64,000 bases of DNA from Mycolicibacterium porcinum (GCA_002086835.1 MVIG01000012.1:62001-126000); one strand, 5' to 3'. Shown: positions 44,931 to 54,173, numbered from the stretch's first letter. Translations and numbers: made by a program. Notes: generated by a model not told the origin, from the sequence alone.

Positions 44931-45007
44931 GACTGCAACGTTACTGTGATGCCGAACAGCACGGGGCCGACCTGCGGACCGGGGCCCGGCGTCGCATCAT
45001 GGTAGGG

Positions 45008-46348
45008 ATGCCACCGGACCCCAGCTTCGCTCCCACCCAGCTCGCCGCGCGCGCCGCCTACCTGCTGCGCGGCAACGACCTGGGTGTGATGACCACTGCC
45101 GCGCCGTTGCTGTATCCGCACATGTGGAGCTGGGACGCGGCGTTCGTCGCGATCGGGCTGGCTCCGCTGAGCGTCGAGCGCGCCGTGGTGGAACTCGACA
45201 CCCTGCTCTCGGCGCAGTGGCGCAACGGGATGATCCCGCACATCGTGTTCGCCAACGGCGTCGACGGCTACTTTCCCGGCCCGGCCCGGTGGGCCACGTC
45301 GGCCCTGGCCGCCAACGCGCCGCGGATCCGGCACACCTCGGGCATCACGCAACCGCCCGTGCATGCGATCGCGGTGCAGCGCATCCTCGATCACGCCCGC
45401 AGCCGCGGCCGGTCCACCCGGGCGGTGGCGGCCAGCTTCCTGGATCGGCGGTGGGCGGATCTGGTGCGCTGGCATCGCTGGCTGGCCGAGTCGCGGGATC
45501 AGGACGGCCGCGGGCGCATCACGCTATATCACGGGTGGGAGTCCGGCATGGACAACTCGCCGCGCTGGGACAGCGCCTATGCCAACGTGGTTCCCGGCGC
45601 CGTGCCGGAGTATCAGCGTGAGGACAACGCGATCATCACCGACGCCACACAGCGGCCGAGCGATCTCGAGTACGACCGGTATCTGTGGCTCCTCGAGGAG
45701 ATGAAATCCGTTCGCTACGACGATGATCTGCTTCCGAAGGTGATGAGCTTCGCGGTCGAGGACGTGTTCGTCTCGGCGGTCTTCTCGGTGGCATGTCAGG
45801 TGCTCGCCGAGATCGGGGAGGATTACAAACGCCCGCACGCCGACGTCCGCGATCTCTACTCGTGGGCGGAGCGGTTCCGGTCCGGAGTCGTCGAGACCAC
45901 CGATGAACGCAGTGGCGCGGCAAGGGATTACGACGTCCGCGCGAAGAAGTGGGTGGCCACCGAGACCGTCGCGCAGTTCGCGCCGCTGCTGTGCGGCGGC
46001 CTGCCGCACGATCGTGAACGTGCCCTGCTGCGGCTGCTGGAAGGGCCCCGCTTCTGCGGGCATCCGGACCTGCGGTATGCGCTCATCCCGTCGACCTCGC
46101 CGGTGTCGCGGGATTTCCGGTCGCGTGAGTACTGGCGCGGCCCGGTATGGCCGGTGATGACCTGGCTGTTCTCGTGGTGCTTCGCGCGGCGCGGCTGGGC
46201 CGAGCGGGCCTCGACGCTGCGCCGCGAAGGTTTGCGTCAGGCAAGTGACGGGACGTTCGCCGAGTACTACGAGCCGTTCACCGGGGAGCCGCTGGGCAGC
46301 ATGCAGCAGTCGTGGACCGCGGCGGCGGTGTTGGACTGGCTGGGGTAG
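45008..46348 (+). CDS. ggh: Glucosylglycerate hydrolase (GH63)
   Basis: 446 residues, an (alpha/alpha)6-barrel GH63 enzyme. It matches mycobacterial glucosylglycerate hydrolase, which releases glucose and glycerate from the osmolyte/methylglucose-lipopolysaccharide precursor glucosylglycerate when nitrogen returns after starvation. Counting from ATG 45008, Asp182 falls in HGWESGMDNSPRWD and Glu419 in FAEYYEPFTGEPLG, the positions of the catalytic pair reported for the M. hassiacum enzyme; Asp43 in HMWSWDAAF is also conserved. ATG 44999 is a possible alternative start. A MarR gene converges 6 bp downstream. Confidence 0.9.
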   Translation: MPPDPSFAPTQLAARAAYLLRGNDLGVMTTAAPLLYPHMWSWDAAFVAIGLAPLSVERAVVELDTLLSAQWRNGMIPHIVFANGVDGYFPGPARWATSALAANAPRIRHTSGITQPPVHAIAVQRILDHARSRGRSTRAVAASFLDRRWADLVRWHRWLAESRDQDGRGRITLYHGWESGMDNSPRWDSAYANVVPGAVPEYQREDNAIITDATQRPSDLEYDRYLWLLEEMKSVRYDDDLLPKVMSFAVEDVFVSAVFSVACQVLAEIGEDYKRPHADVRDLYSWAERFRSGVVETTDERSGAARDYDVRAKKWVATETVAQFAPLLCGGLPHDRERALLRLLEGPRFCGHPDLRYALIPSTSPVSRDFRSREYWRGPVWPVMTWLFSWCFARRGWAERASTLRREGLRQASDGTFAEYYEPFTGEPLGSMQQSWTAAAVLDWLG

Positions 46349-46354
46349 CCCGGT

Positions 46355-46837
46355 CTACTCGGACTTGGCGGAGCCGGCCGGAGCCTGCTCGTTCTGGACG
46401 GCCAGGCGCTCCAGCGGGGCCAGTGCGGCGGACAGGGTCGCGAGGTCGTCCGCGCTCAGGTTGGCCAACCGGGCGGCCAGATCGGCGCGCCGGGCGGCCA
46501 GCGATTCGCGGTGCTGCACCAGCCCGCGCGGGGTGACCTCGACCAGTACGGCCCGCAGGTCGGAAGGGTCACGGGAGCGCTTGACCAGGCCGAGCTTCTC
46601 CAGCCGGCGGATCGCCACGGTGGTGGTGGGGGTGCGCACGCGCTCGCGGGCGGCCAGCTCGGTCATCCGGATCGGGCCCTGGTCGAGCAGGGTGAGCAGG
46701 ATGGACAGCTGGGCCAGCGTCAGTTCGCCGGCAGTGCCCTTGTTGGTGTCGCCGCGGCGCAGCACCGAGAACACCTTGGAGAGAACGCGTTGCAGCTCTC
46801 CGGCCAGCTCTGTGACCTGTGAATCGGTCTCCACCAT
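46355..46837 (-). CDS. MarR family transcriptional regulator (Rv0042c-like)
   Basis: 160 residues. The winged helix (about 38-110) has LTLAQLSILLTLLDQGPIRM, TELAARERVRTPTTTVAIRR and the wing KRSRDPSDLRAVLVEVT. The C-terminal helices dimerise. ATG 46837 has TAGACT 8 nt upstream, and a perfect inverted repeat ACCTGTCT-N5-AGACAGGT lies just beyond, a likely autoregulatory operator. It ends 6 bp from ggh. Confidence 0.93.
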   Translation of the reverse strand: MVETDSQVTELAGELQRVLSKVFSVLRRGDTNKGTAGELTLAQLSILLTLLDQGPIRMTELAARERVRTPTTTVAIRRLEKLGLVKRSRDPSDLRAVLVEVTPRGLVQHRESLAARRADLAARLANLSADDLATLSAALAPLERLAVQNEQAPAGSAKSE

Positions 46838-46851
46838 AATTCGCTAGTCTA

Positions 46852-46872
46852 ACCTGTCTGGAGCAGACAGGT
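46852..46872. promoter_or_regulatory. Candidate MarR operator
   Basis: Perfect 8-bp inverted repeat ACCTGTCT / AGACAGGT separated by GGAGC, 15 bp upstream of the marR start and just behind its -10. The size and placement suit a MarR dimer site that represses its own gene. Confidence 0.6.
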
Positions 46873-46939
46873 CGGCAGCTTGTTGGGTTTGGCGGAGCGG
46901 GTTTCCCCTCCTCACGGCACTGCGTTCACAGCATCGCCC

Positions 46940-47677
46940 TCACAGCACCTGCGATAAGAAGCGGCGCAGCCGATCCGTCTCGGCCGCTTCGAAGATCTGA
47001 TCCGGGGGACCGGATTCGACAACTTTGCCGTGATCCATGAACACCACCGCGTCGGCGGTGGAGCGGGCGAAGCCCATCTCGTGGGTGACGGCCAGGATCG
47101 TCATCCCCTCGGCCGCCAGCTCGGCGATCAGCTCCAGGATTCCCTTGACGAGTTCCGGGTCCAGTGCGGAGGTGGCCTCGTCGAAGAACATCACCTGCGG
47201 GGCCATCGCGAGTGCCCGGGCGATCGCGACCCGCTGCTGCTGACCGCCCGAAAGTGTGCTGGGCCGCACATCGGCCTTGTGCCGCAGACCAACCCGATCG
47301 AGCTGCTCGAGGCCCACGGTACGGGCGTGGTCGGCGCTGAGTCGCTTGAGCTTGCGCGGGCCGAGCGTGACGTTGTCCAGAACGGTCTTGTGCGGGAACA
47401 GGTTGAACTGCTGGAACACCATGCCGATGCGCTGGCGCAGCTGGTCGGGATTGTCCGCCAGCACCGAGCGGCCGTCGAGCAGGATGTCGCCGCTGTCGGG
47501 TTCGTACAGCCGGTTCAAGGTGCGCAGCAGCGTCGATTTCCCGGATCCGGACGGGCCGATGACGGCTGTCGTGGTGCCGGCAGGCACATCCAGGTCCACT
47601 CCGCGCAGCACCGCGTTCGGCCCGAACGAGAGGTGGATGTCCTTGGCGGCCAGCGCGACTGGCTGTGGAGCCGACAT
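46940..47677 (-). CDS. Polar amino-acid ABC transporter ATP-binding protein (GlnQ-like)
   Basis: 245 residues. Walker A GPSGSGKSTLLRT, Q-loop VFQQFNLFPH, signature LSGGQQQRVAIARAL, Walker B VMFFDEATSALDPE and switch His in AVTHEMGF. The set is that of the polar amino-acid (GlnQ/HisP) subfamily. The start overlaps the stop of the fused permease gene by one base (TGATG), so the two make one transporter. Confidence 0.95.
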   Translation of the reverse strand: MSAPQPVALAAKDIHLSFGPNAVLRGVDLDVPAGTTTAVIGPSGSGKSTLLRTLNRLYEPDSGDILLDGRSVLADNPDQLRQRIGMVFQQFNLFPHKTVLDNVTLGPRKLKRLSADHARTVGLEQLDRVGLRHKADVRPSTLSGGQQQRVAIARALAMAPQVMFFDEATSALDPELVKGILELIAELAAEGMTILAVTHEMGFARSTADAVVFMDHGKVVESGPPDQIFEAAETDRLRRFLSQVL

Positions 47678-49449
47678 CAGATCATCTCCTGGGTGGTCGC
47701 GGCGGGCGGCAGTTCCTCTTCGACGGGTGCGCGGCCGCGCCGCAGCCGGTTGTCGACGAAGTTCACCAGATGGGTCAGCGGGATGGTCAGCAGCAGGTAG
47801 AACAGCCCGGCTGCCACCAGCGGAGACAGATTTCCGGTCTGCGCGTTGAGATCTCGGCCGACCTGGAACAGCTCACGCTGGCTGGCCACCAGGCCGAGGA
47901 AATACACCAGCGACGAGGCTTTGAGCAGTGAGATGAACTGGTTCATCAGTGCGGGGAGGACGCGGCGCACACCCTGTGGAACCACCACCAGGCGCATCGA
48001 CGAGGCGTAGCTGAAGCCCAGGGCGCGTGAGGCTTCCAGTTGCCCGGCTTCGACGCTCTGGATGCCGGAGCGGAAGATCTCCCCGACGTAGGCCGCCGCC
48101 ATGAGACCGAGCGCGGCGATGCCGAGCGGGTACGGGCTGTTGCCGGTGAGCGATCCGACCACGGGCCCGATACCGAGCCCGATCAACAGGATGATCACCA
48201 CTTCGGGCAGGCCGCGGAAGATGTCGGTGTACACCCGGGCGGGCCAGCGCAGCCACCGTGACCGGGAGATTCCGGCCACCGCCAGGATCATCCCGAGCAC
48301 CAACCCGATGATGCTGGCGCACACGGTCAGGATCAGCGTGTTGGGCAAGCCGGTGCGCAGCAGGTCGGGGATGGCCTGCTTGTAGAGATCCCAGTCGAGG
48401 AACGAGTCCCTCAGTTGCGCGAGTGTCGATTTGGGCGCGGCGGGGGCCCCGGCCGCGGGTTTCTCCTTGGCGGCGGCGATCGCGGCGAAATCGGGCAGCT
48501 GGGGTGCGGGCGCGGCCTTGGAGCCGGGCTTCCAGCCGGGCGGCAGGGCACGTGGCACCCAGTCGGAATACAGCTTGGCCCAGGTGCCGTCGGCGATCAC
48601 GGCATCCAGCCCCGAGTTCAGCGCGTCGATCAGCGGCTGGTTCTCCTTGGCCACCGCCCACGCCACGAAATTGTCCAGACTGAAGGTGTTTTCGATGATC
48701 TGTGCCGGATCACCGGGTTGCACCGTGCCCGACGCCTGCTGCGACGGCGCCACCCAGGCGTCGATCTGACGGGTCTTGAGGCTGGCGTAGACCGTGTTGT
48801 AGTCGGGGAACTTCACCGGCTGCAGGTGCAGCGTGTCGATGACGTAGGCCTCCTGCACGGTGCCCTGCACCACCCCGATGCGCTGGCCTGGGGCGAGTTG
48901 GCTGAACCCGGTGATCGGAGATCCGGTGGGCACCACGAGCGAGAAGTATCCGAAGTCGTAGCCGTTGGTGAAGCCGACGGTACGGCGCCGGGCGTCGGTG
49001 GTGGTGATCGACGAGGACGCCACGTCGAAGCGCCGCGACGCGGTCTGGGCCAGCAGGCCGGAGAAGTCGGTGCCGACGAAGTTGACCCGCAGGCCCAGCT
49101 TGTCGGCGATCGCACGCAGTAGTTCGTTGTCGAAGCCGGTGAACTGGCCTGCCGAGTTGATGCAGATGCTGGGCGGCGCGTCCGACAACGTGCCGACGGT
49201 GAGCACGCCGGGGGTGCCCAGGCCGAGGTTCTCAGCCCGGACCGAGTCCAGGGGGACGACGTTGGCGGTGGTGTATTTGTCGGCGCCCGGCCCGGTGGCC
49301 GCGGCGGCCAGGTTGGTGGGCAGCGCGCTGGCACTGTCCACCCCGGGTGGTGCGCATTGGTCGACGTCCGCGCCTGCCGGTGCTGCACACAGCAGGCCGA
49401 ACAGCATCAGGACCGTGGTCAGCAGCGCGGCCGATCGTCTGGCGTCCAT
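47677..49449 (-). CDS. Amino-acid ABC transporter, fused solute-binding protein and permease
   Basis: 590 residues. A signal peptide (1-27) is followed by a type-3 solute-binding domain (about 78-300; GVLTVGTLSDAPP and FTGFDNELLRAIADKLG), a linker, and a HisM/GlnP-type permease (about 370-565) with five helices and the EAA loop EASRALGFSYASSMRLVVVP. Fusion of binding protein to permease tethers the receptor to the channel. Substrate is probably a polar amino acid such as Gln/Glu. ATG 49449 has TAGGTT 7 nt upstream (leaderless pattern). Not in M. tuberculosis at this site (from memory). Confidence 0.93.
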   Translation of the reverse strand: MDARRSAALLTTVLMLFGLLCAAPAGADVDQCAPPGVDSASALPTNLAAAATGPGADKYTTANVVPLDSVRAENLGLGTPGVLTVGTLSDAPPSICINSAGQFTGFDNELLRAIADKLGLRVNFVGTDFSGLLAQTASRRFDVASSSITTTDARRRTVGFTNGYDFGYFSLVVPTGSPITGFSQLAPGQRIGVVQGTVQEAYVIDTLHLQPVKFPDYNTVYASLKTRQIDAWVAPSQQASGTVQPGDPAQIIENTFSLDNFVAWAVAKENQPLIDALNSGLDAVIADGTWAKLYSDWVPRALPPGWKPGSKAAPAPQLPDFAAIAAAKEKPAAGAPAAPKSTLAQLRDSFLDWDLYKQAIPDLLRTGLPNTLILTVCASIIGLVLGMILAVAGISRSRWLRWPARVYTDIFRGLPEVVIILLIGLGIGPVVGSLTGNSPYPLGIAALGLMAAAYVGEIFRSGIQSVEAGQLEASRALGFSYASSMRLVVVPQGVRRVLPALMNQFISLLKASSLVYFLGLVASQRELFQVGRDLNAQTGNLSPLVAAGLFYLLLTIPLTHLVNFVDNRLRRGRAPVEEELPPAATTQEMI

Positions 49450-49494
49450 CTGATGAAACCTAGTGGGCAGAGGCCCGGGGATGAGCGATTCCGC

Positions 49495-50160
49495 TCACGG
49501 GGACCGCAAGTCGCCGAACACTCCGCGCCGGGTGAGCTCGGCGATCATGATCTGCGCCATCTTCTCGGCGCGCTCCGTGCACGCCCGGCGGGCACCCTCG
49601 GGATCGTGGGCGTGGATGGCGGCGGTCTCGGCCTCGTAGCCGGGCAGGAAGTCGGCTTTGGCCTTCGGGTAGTTGATCCAGAATTCCGACGGCGCGAAGC
49701 TCTTACCGGCCCGGATGGTGGCATGCAGGCGCGGTCCGGCGTACTCGTCGTTGATCGCGTCGCGGAACACCCAACACGCCTCCTGGAAGGTCTTGGTGTC
49801 CTTTGCTGAACGCATCACGCGCAACGTGTCATCGAGGTGGGCGATGATGCGGGGGGTGGGGCTTTCAGCACAGCGCGCCGAGGCGATGCCGTTGAGGATG
49901 CCGTACAACTCGTGGTGCTCGGCCACGGTCGCCTCGTCGAACCGGGAGACGAATGCGCCGCGGTGGTACCGCGTCGAGAGGATGCCGTCGTGCTCGAGCT
50001 GAACCACGGCCTCCTGGATGGGGACGCGGCTGAGCCCGAGGTCACGAACGATCTCGTTGCGGTCAATACGGTCGCCGGATCGCAGCTTGCCCGTCATCAC
50101 CAGATTGATGATGTGCGTGACAACCTGATCCTTCTCCTTGACCCCGTAGTTCTTCGGCAC
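49495..50160 (-). CDS. GntR family regulator, FCD type (Rv0043c-like)
   Basis: 221 residues. The N-terminal winged helix (about 10-75) has [20 protein letters not shown] and [18 protein letters not shown]; the C-terminal FCD helical domain (about 82-215) supplies His/Asp residues that often bind metal and a small acid. GTG 50160 follows GGAG at about 10 nt. A TCCGATCGGA palindrome lies upstream at 50214-50223. Target genes unknown; the adjacent transporter or LLM oxidoreductase are candidates. Confidence 0.9.
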   Translation of the reverse strand: MPKNYGVKEKDQVVTHIINLVMTGKLRSGDRIDRNEIVRDLGLSRVPIQEAVVQLEHDGILSTRYHRGAFVSRFDEATVAEHHELYGILNGIASARCAESPTPRIIAHLDDTLRVMRSAKDTKTFQEACWVFRDAINDEYAGPRLHATIRAGKSFAPSEFWINYPKAKADFLPGYEAETAAIHAHDPEGARRACTERAEKMAQIMIAELTRRGVFGDLRSP

Positions 50161-50213
50161 CCTGGCGTGTCTCCCCCTGTGCGGTTGCGATGCGCAAGTT
50201 TCTCACGTGTCTG

Positions 50214-50223
50214 TCCGATCGGA
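50214..50223. promoter_or_regulatory. Palindrome upstream of the GntR gene
   Basis: TCCGATCGGA, a perfect 10-bp palindrome 54 bp before the GntR start. Could be a GntR operator; GATC-centred 10-mers also occur by chance. Confidence 0.3.
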
Positions 50224-50248
50224 GACCTGAGTCGTTACAGCTCAGTCG

Positions 50249-51058
50249 CTAAACTTTGCGCTCCCGGCCGTCGCGCCAGCGGCACAGGGCTTCGGCGGCG
50301 GTCAGGTCGTAGTCGGGTCCGTTGACGCCGACGGTGAGGATGCTGACGCCCAGGTCGGCCAGTGCATCGGCCTCGGCGAGCATCGCGTCGATGCCACCCG
50401 ACTCCTGCACCCCGGCCGAGCGCTGCACGGTGGACGGATCGCGGCCGGTGATGCCGCAGTGCTGGGCGAGGACCTCGGCCTTGCCCGGGTAGGTGTTGCG
50501 GTCGACGAACGCGTGCCAGATGTCGGCGTGTTCGGCCACCAGGCGCAGCGTCTTGCGTTCGCCCTGACCGCCGATCAGGATCGGGATCTCCCGGGTGGGC
50601 GCGGGGTTGAGCTTGGCCAGCCGGGCCTCGATCCGGGGCAGGGCCACGGCCAGATCGTCCAGGCGACTGCCCGCCGTGCCGAAATCGTACCCGTACTCGT
50701 CGTAATCCTTTTGTTTCCAACCACTTCCGATACCCAGGATCAGACGGCCGTCGGAGATGTGGTCGACCGTGCGGGCCATGTCGGCCAGCAACTCGGGGTT
50801 GCGGTAGGAGTTGCAGCTGACCAGTGCGCCGATCTCGATGCGTGAGGTCTGCTCGGCCCAGGCACCGAGCATCGTCCAGCATTCGTAGTGGGCACCGTCG
50901 GGATCACCGTAGAGCGGGAAGAAGTGGTCCCAGTTGAAGGCGATGTCGACGCCGATGTCCTCGCACCGGCGCACCGCGTCGCGAATATGGCTGTACTTGG
51001 GGGAGTGCTGTGGCTGCAGCTGCACCCCGATACGGATGGGAGACGACGGCTGGTTCAT
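50249..51058 (-). CDS. LLM class F420-dependent oxidoreductase (Rv0044c-like)
   Basis: 269 residues, luciferase-like monooxygenase TIM barrel. GVQLQPQHSPKYSHIRDAVR opens the fold; IGALVSCNSYRNPELLADMA and LGIGSGWKQKDYDEYG are typical of F420-binding members, as is the late LIGGQGERKTLRLVAEHADI region. Mycobacterial LLM proteins usually use F420; the substrate is unknown. ATG 51058 has TACGGT 6 nt upstream (leaderless pattern). Confidence 0.9.
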   Translation of the reverse strand: MNQPSSPIRIGVQLQPQHSPKYSHIRDAVRRCEDIGVDIAFNWDHFFPLYGDPDGAHYECWTMLGAWAEQTSRIEIGALVSCNSYRNPELLADMARTVDHISDGRLILGIGSGWKQKDYDEYGYDFGTAGSRLDDLAVALPRIEARLAKLNPAPTREIPILIGGQGERKTLRLVAEHADIWHAFVDRNTYPGKAEVLAQHCGITGRDPSTVQRSAGVQESGGIDAMLAEADALADLGVSILTVGVNGPDYDLTAAEALCRWRDGRERKV

Positions 51059-51073
51059 CTCACAACCGTAGCG

Positions 51074-53146
51074 CTAGACGCCGATCTGACCCTCGGGCTT
51101 CCACACGGCGACGACGGCAGGGCGCGCGGGTGTGTCACCGCCACCCGGCCAATGCGACAGCGGCTTGTGAAGGCTGTAGTCGTCACCCTCGCCGGGGTGT
51201 TGGACACATACCGTCACCAGGTCGTCGGTCACCACCGGGCCGCACGTCTCGGCTCCGATCGGCACCGACAGGAACTGTTTGGTCTCACCGCGGTTCGGTC
51301 CGTCGAGGGCCACGGCGAACAGTCCGTCGTTGGCGTCGAGAGCGTTGCCGTCAGTGGAGATCCAAAGATTGCCGTGGCTGTCGAAGGCGAGGTTGTCGGG
51401 ACACGAGATGGGGCTGACCTTGGTCTTGTCGAAACCTGCGTAGTAGGTATCGGCCGCCGTCGGGTCACCGCACACCAGCAACAGGTCCCAGGTGAACGTC
51501 GTGCCTGCGTGCTCGTCGGTGATCTCCAGGATCTGGCCGTTCTTGTTCTCGTTGCGTGGGTTGGCCGCATCCACCCCGGCCTTGCCCTCAGCGCCGCGTT
51601 TGTCGTTGTTGGTCAGCGCGACATAGATCTTGCCGGTGTGAGGATTGGCCTCGAAGTCCTCCGGGCGGTCCATCTTGGTGGCGCCTGCCTTGTCGGCGGC
51701 CATGCGGGTGAACACCGCGACTTCCTGTGCGGTAAAGCCGTCGACCAAGGATTCCCCGGCCCCGTCGGGCCCGGATCTCAACAGCGGCAACCAGGCGCCC
51801 GACCCGGTGAACGAGCCCTTCGCGGGCAGCTTTCCGGATCCGTCGATCTCGGCGGCAGGAATATCGCTGGACAGCTTGGCCACATACAGCGTTCCCTCGT
51901 CGAGCAGGGTCATGTTGTGTGCCATGGCCGCAGGATCGTGTCCGGGTTGAATTCTCTTGGCGGACACGAATTTGTACATGTAGTCGAAGCGCTCGTCGTC
52001 ACCGGTGTAGACCACGACGGTGCCGTCGTCGGTGACGTAGACGTTGGCGGCCTCGTGCTTGAGCCGTCCGAGCGCGGAGTGTTTCACCGGGGTCGAGTTC
52101 GGGTCCCACGGGTTTATCTCGACGACATAGCCGAAACGGTTGACCTCGTTGGGGGATTTCGCCAGATCGAACCGGGGATCGAAGTTCTCCCACTTGAGTT
52201 CTGTCGGCTCAAGCTCGATGCCGTAGCGGTTGAATCGGTCGGCGTCCACCGGCTTGGGTTCCGGACTGCCTTCGGGCGCGCCGAAGCGGCTGTTGAAGTT
52301 CTCTTCGCCGGAAAGCACCGTTCCCCAGGGGGTTACGCCGCCCGAGCAGTTGTCGAATGTTCCTGCCACTGTGCGGCCGGCCGGGTCGGCCGCGGTCTTG
52401 ACGAAGTCGGTTCCGGCAGCGGGACCGGTGAGCGTGAACGGGGTTTCGGCGGTGATTCGCCGGTTGTAACGGCCCATCACCGGTTTGAGTGCACCGTCGG
52501 GACCGCGTTCGACCTCGACAACGCCCATGCCGACCGCGGCGATCTCGATGTCGAACTGCTCACGGGTCGGAGCGTCCGGGTTGTAGCCGGGAAACATGAA
52601 CTGGGGAGTGACGTACTCGAAGTTGGTTACCAGCAGAAAGTGGTTGTCGCGCCCCTCGATCGGCATCAGGGCAGCGAAGTCATTGTTGAAGCCGAACTGC
52701 TTGCGCTGGGCGTCGGCCGTCTGTTTGTTCACGTCGAATGCCGGCGCATCGGGCAGGATCGGATCGCCCCACGCGATCACCACTTGCTGGCGGTAGCCCT
52801 CGGGGATCACCACGGCATCTTCGACATTGGGCCACACCGGGCCGAACTTCATTCCCGGGGGCGTCTCGGCGGGGGCTGCCGGAGCCGTCGGCGTCGTTAC
52901 GGGCTGCCCGTCGGTCCCGCACGCGGCGAGCGCCGATCCGGCGCCGACTGCCAGGACGGCCACACCGGTTGCCCGCAGCATCGAGCGCCGCGAGAGCTGC
53001 TGGACGATGTCACCGAAGTACTCGTTCTCAGTGTTGTTGGGGACCGGCTTCGAGCATGCGTCGCCACACCGGAATCGGCAGGTCACATGCTGGCGCGACG
53101 AGGTTCCACGATGAGTGAGAAAGAGGTTCAACGGTATCAGCGCCAT
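51074..53146 (-). CDS. phoX: PhoX family phosphatase, Tat-exported
   Basis: 690 residues. The N-terminus has the PhoX-type Cys segment HVTCRFRCGDACSKPVPN, then a twin-arginine signal SRRSMLRATGVAVLAVGAGS and an AlaAlaCys lipobox-like end. The DUF839/PhoX beta-propeller follows, with metal-site stretches WGTVLSGEENFNSRF, RLKHEAANVYVTDDGT and CPDNLAFDSHGNLWISTDG. PhoX enzymes are Fe/Ca-dependent alkaline phosphatases acting outside the membrane. ATG 53146 follows GGAAGGAACG; GTG 53155 is an alternative. A TCACAGC direct-repeat-like site lies about 70-90 bp upstream. Confidence 0.9.
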   Translation of the reverse strand: MALIPLNLFLTHRGTSSRQHVTCRFRCGDACSKPVPNNTENEYFGDIVQQLSRRSMLRATGVAVLAVGAGSALAACGTDGQPVTTPTAPAAPAETPPGMKFGPVWPNVEDAVVIPEGYRQQVVIAWGDPILPDAPAFDVNKQTADAQRKQFGFNNDFAALMPIEGRDNHFLLVTNFEYVTPQFMFPGYNPDAPTREQFDIEIAAVGMGVVEVERGPDGALKPVMGRYNRRITAETPFTLTGPAAGTDFVKTAADPAGRTVAGTFDNCSGGVTPWGTVLSGEENFNSRFGAPEGSPEPKPVDADRFNRYGIELEPTELKWENFDPRFDLAKSPNEVNRFGYVVEINPWDPNSTPVKHSALGRLKHEAANVYVTDDGTVVVYTGDDERFDYMYKFVSAKRIQPGHDPAAMAHNMTLLDEGTLYVAKLSSDIPAAEIDGSGKLPAKGSFTGSGAWLPLLRSGPDGAGESLVDGFTAQEVAVFTRMAADKAGATKMDRPEDFEANPHTGKIYVALTNNDKRGAEGKAGVDAANPRNENKNGQILEITDEHAGTTFTWDLLLVCGDPTAADTYYAGFDKTKVSPISCPDNLAFDSHGNLWISTDGNALDANDGLFAVALDGPNRGETKQFLSVPIGAETCGPVVTDDLVTVCVQHPGEGDDYSLHKPLSHWPGGGDTPARPAVVAVWKPEGQIGV

Positions 53147-53217
53147 TGCGCGCACGTTCCTTCCGACCGATACCGGTCGAGGGCTGGCGACCGGGTACCA
53201 GTCGGAACCTACGGGTA

Positions 53218-53235
53218 GCTGGCAAAGTGCTGTGA
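53218..53235 (-). promoter_or_regulatory. Candidate response-regulator site upstream of phoX
   Basis: On the minus strand: TCACAGC-ACTT-TGCCAGC, two 7-mers in direct repeat 4 bp apart; the first matches the reported mycobacterial PhoP half-site exactly and the second 5 of 7. A GGTTAACC palindrome sits next to it at 53243-53250. Regulation is inferred. Confidence 0.35.
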
Positions 53236-53273
53236 ACGAACTGGTTAACCGCTGGTGGCCGAACCGGCGACAA

Positions 53274-54173
53274 CTAGCCGCTGAGCAGACCCCGCAGGAT
53301 CTCCACGAGCTTGGCCGGCTGATCGCCCTGCACGGAGTGGCCGGAGTCGGCGACGACGTGGGTGCGCCGGAATCCGGGTGCGGTCCTGGCGAAGGTGTCG
53401 GCGTCTTCGTCGTTGACGAAGAACGAGTTGGCCCCGCGGATCAGGGTGGTGGGCATGGTGATCGCCGGGACGTCGTCCCATAGTCCCTCAAAGCCGTCAC
53501 CTTTGCGGAACGAGTCGTAACGCCATGTCCAGGTACCGTCATCGAGCTGCTTGGAGTTGTGGAACACACCGCGCCGCAACGACTTCGGATCCCGGTGCGG
53601 GGCGGCGGCGATGGTCAGGTCCAGCATCGCCTGGAAGCTCGGGAAGGTGCGGTCCTCCTGGACCAGCGCGACCGTGCCCATCTGGGCCTTGGTCATCTCG
53701 TTGTGGCGTTCGGGTGCCGACGGGGTGACGTCGACGAGCGCGAGTTCGGGCACCAGCCGGGGCTCGGTCGCCGCGATCCGCAGCGCGGTCAACCCGCCCA
53801 GCGACATTCCGACCACCAAACGTGGAGTGGGGGCATGCTCCTCGAGCACCGGAATCAGGCTGGCGGCATTGAGTTTCGGGCCGTAATCGCCGTCCTCGCG
53901 CCAGGCGGAACGGCCGTGGCCGGGCAGATCGACGGCCAGCGCGGGTTCGCCGAGGCCGAGGATCACGGTGTCCCAGGTGTGCGCGTTCTGGCCGCCGCCG
54001 TGCAGGAACACGATCCGGGGGGCGTCGGTGCCGAACTTCAGCGCGCTGATCGGCCCATGCTCGATGCGTGCGACCGGCGGCAGCGGGCCGGTCGCCCCGA
54101 TCTGTTCGGCGTTCTCGTCCAGGAGCCCGAACTCGTCCAACCCGGTCAATGCATCGTCAGATATCCCCGTCAC
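53274..54173 (-). CDS. Alpha/beta hydrolase (Rv0045c-like esterase)
   Basis: 299 residues. Nucleophile elbow GMSLGG with catalytic Ser, oxyanion region FLHGGGQNAHTWDTVI, and catalytic His in VVADSGHSVQGDQP. The M. tuberculosis homologue Rv0045c is a serine esterase with broad ester preference. Intracellular (no signal). GTG 54173 has TACAGT 7 nt upstream (leaderless pattern). It diverges from the short ABM remnant. Confidence 0.93.
   Translation of the reverse strand: MTGISDDALTGLDEFGLLDENAEQIGATGPLPPVARIEHGPISALKFGTDAPRIVFLHGGGQNAHTWDTVILGLGEPALAVDLPGHGRSAWREDGDYGPKLNAASLIPVLEEHAPTPRLVVGMSLGGLTALRIAATEPRLVPELALVDVTPSAPERHNEMTKAQMGTVALVQEDRTFPSFQAMLDLTIAAAPHRDPKSLRRGVFHNSKQLDDGTWTWRYDSFRKGDGFEGLWDDVPAITMPTTLIRGANSFFVNDEDADTFARTAPGFRRTHVVADSGHSVQGDQPAKLVEILRGLLSG

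Noticed and set aside
50888..53218. 776-codon open frame antisense to phoX and the LLM gene
   Set aside because: Spans two real genes on the other strand and has no recognisable domain.
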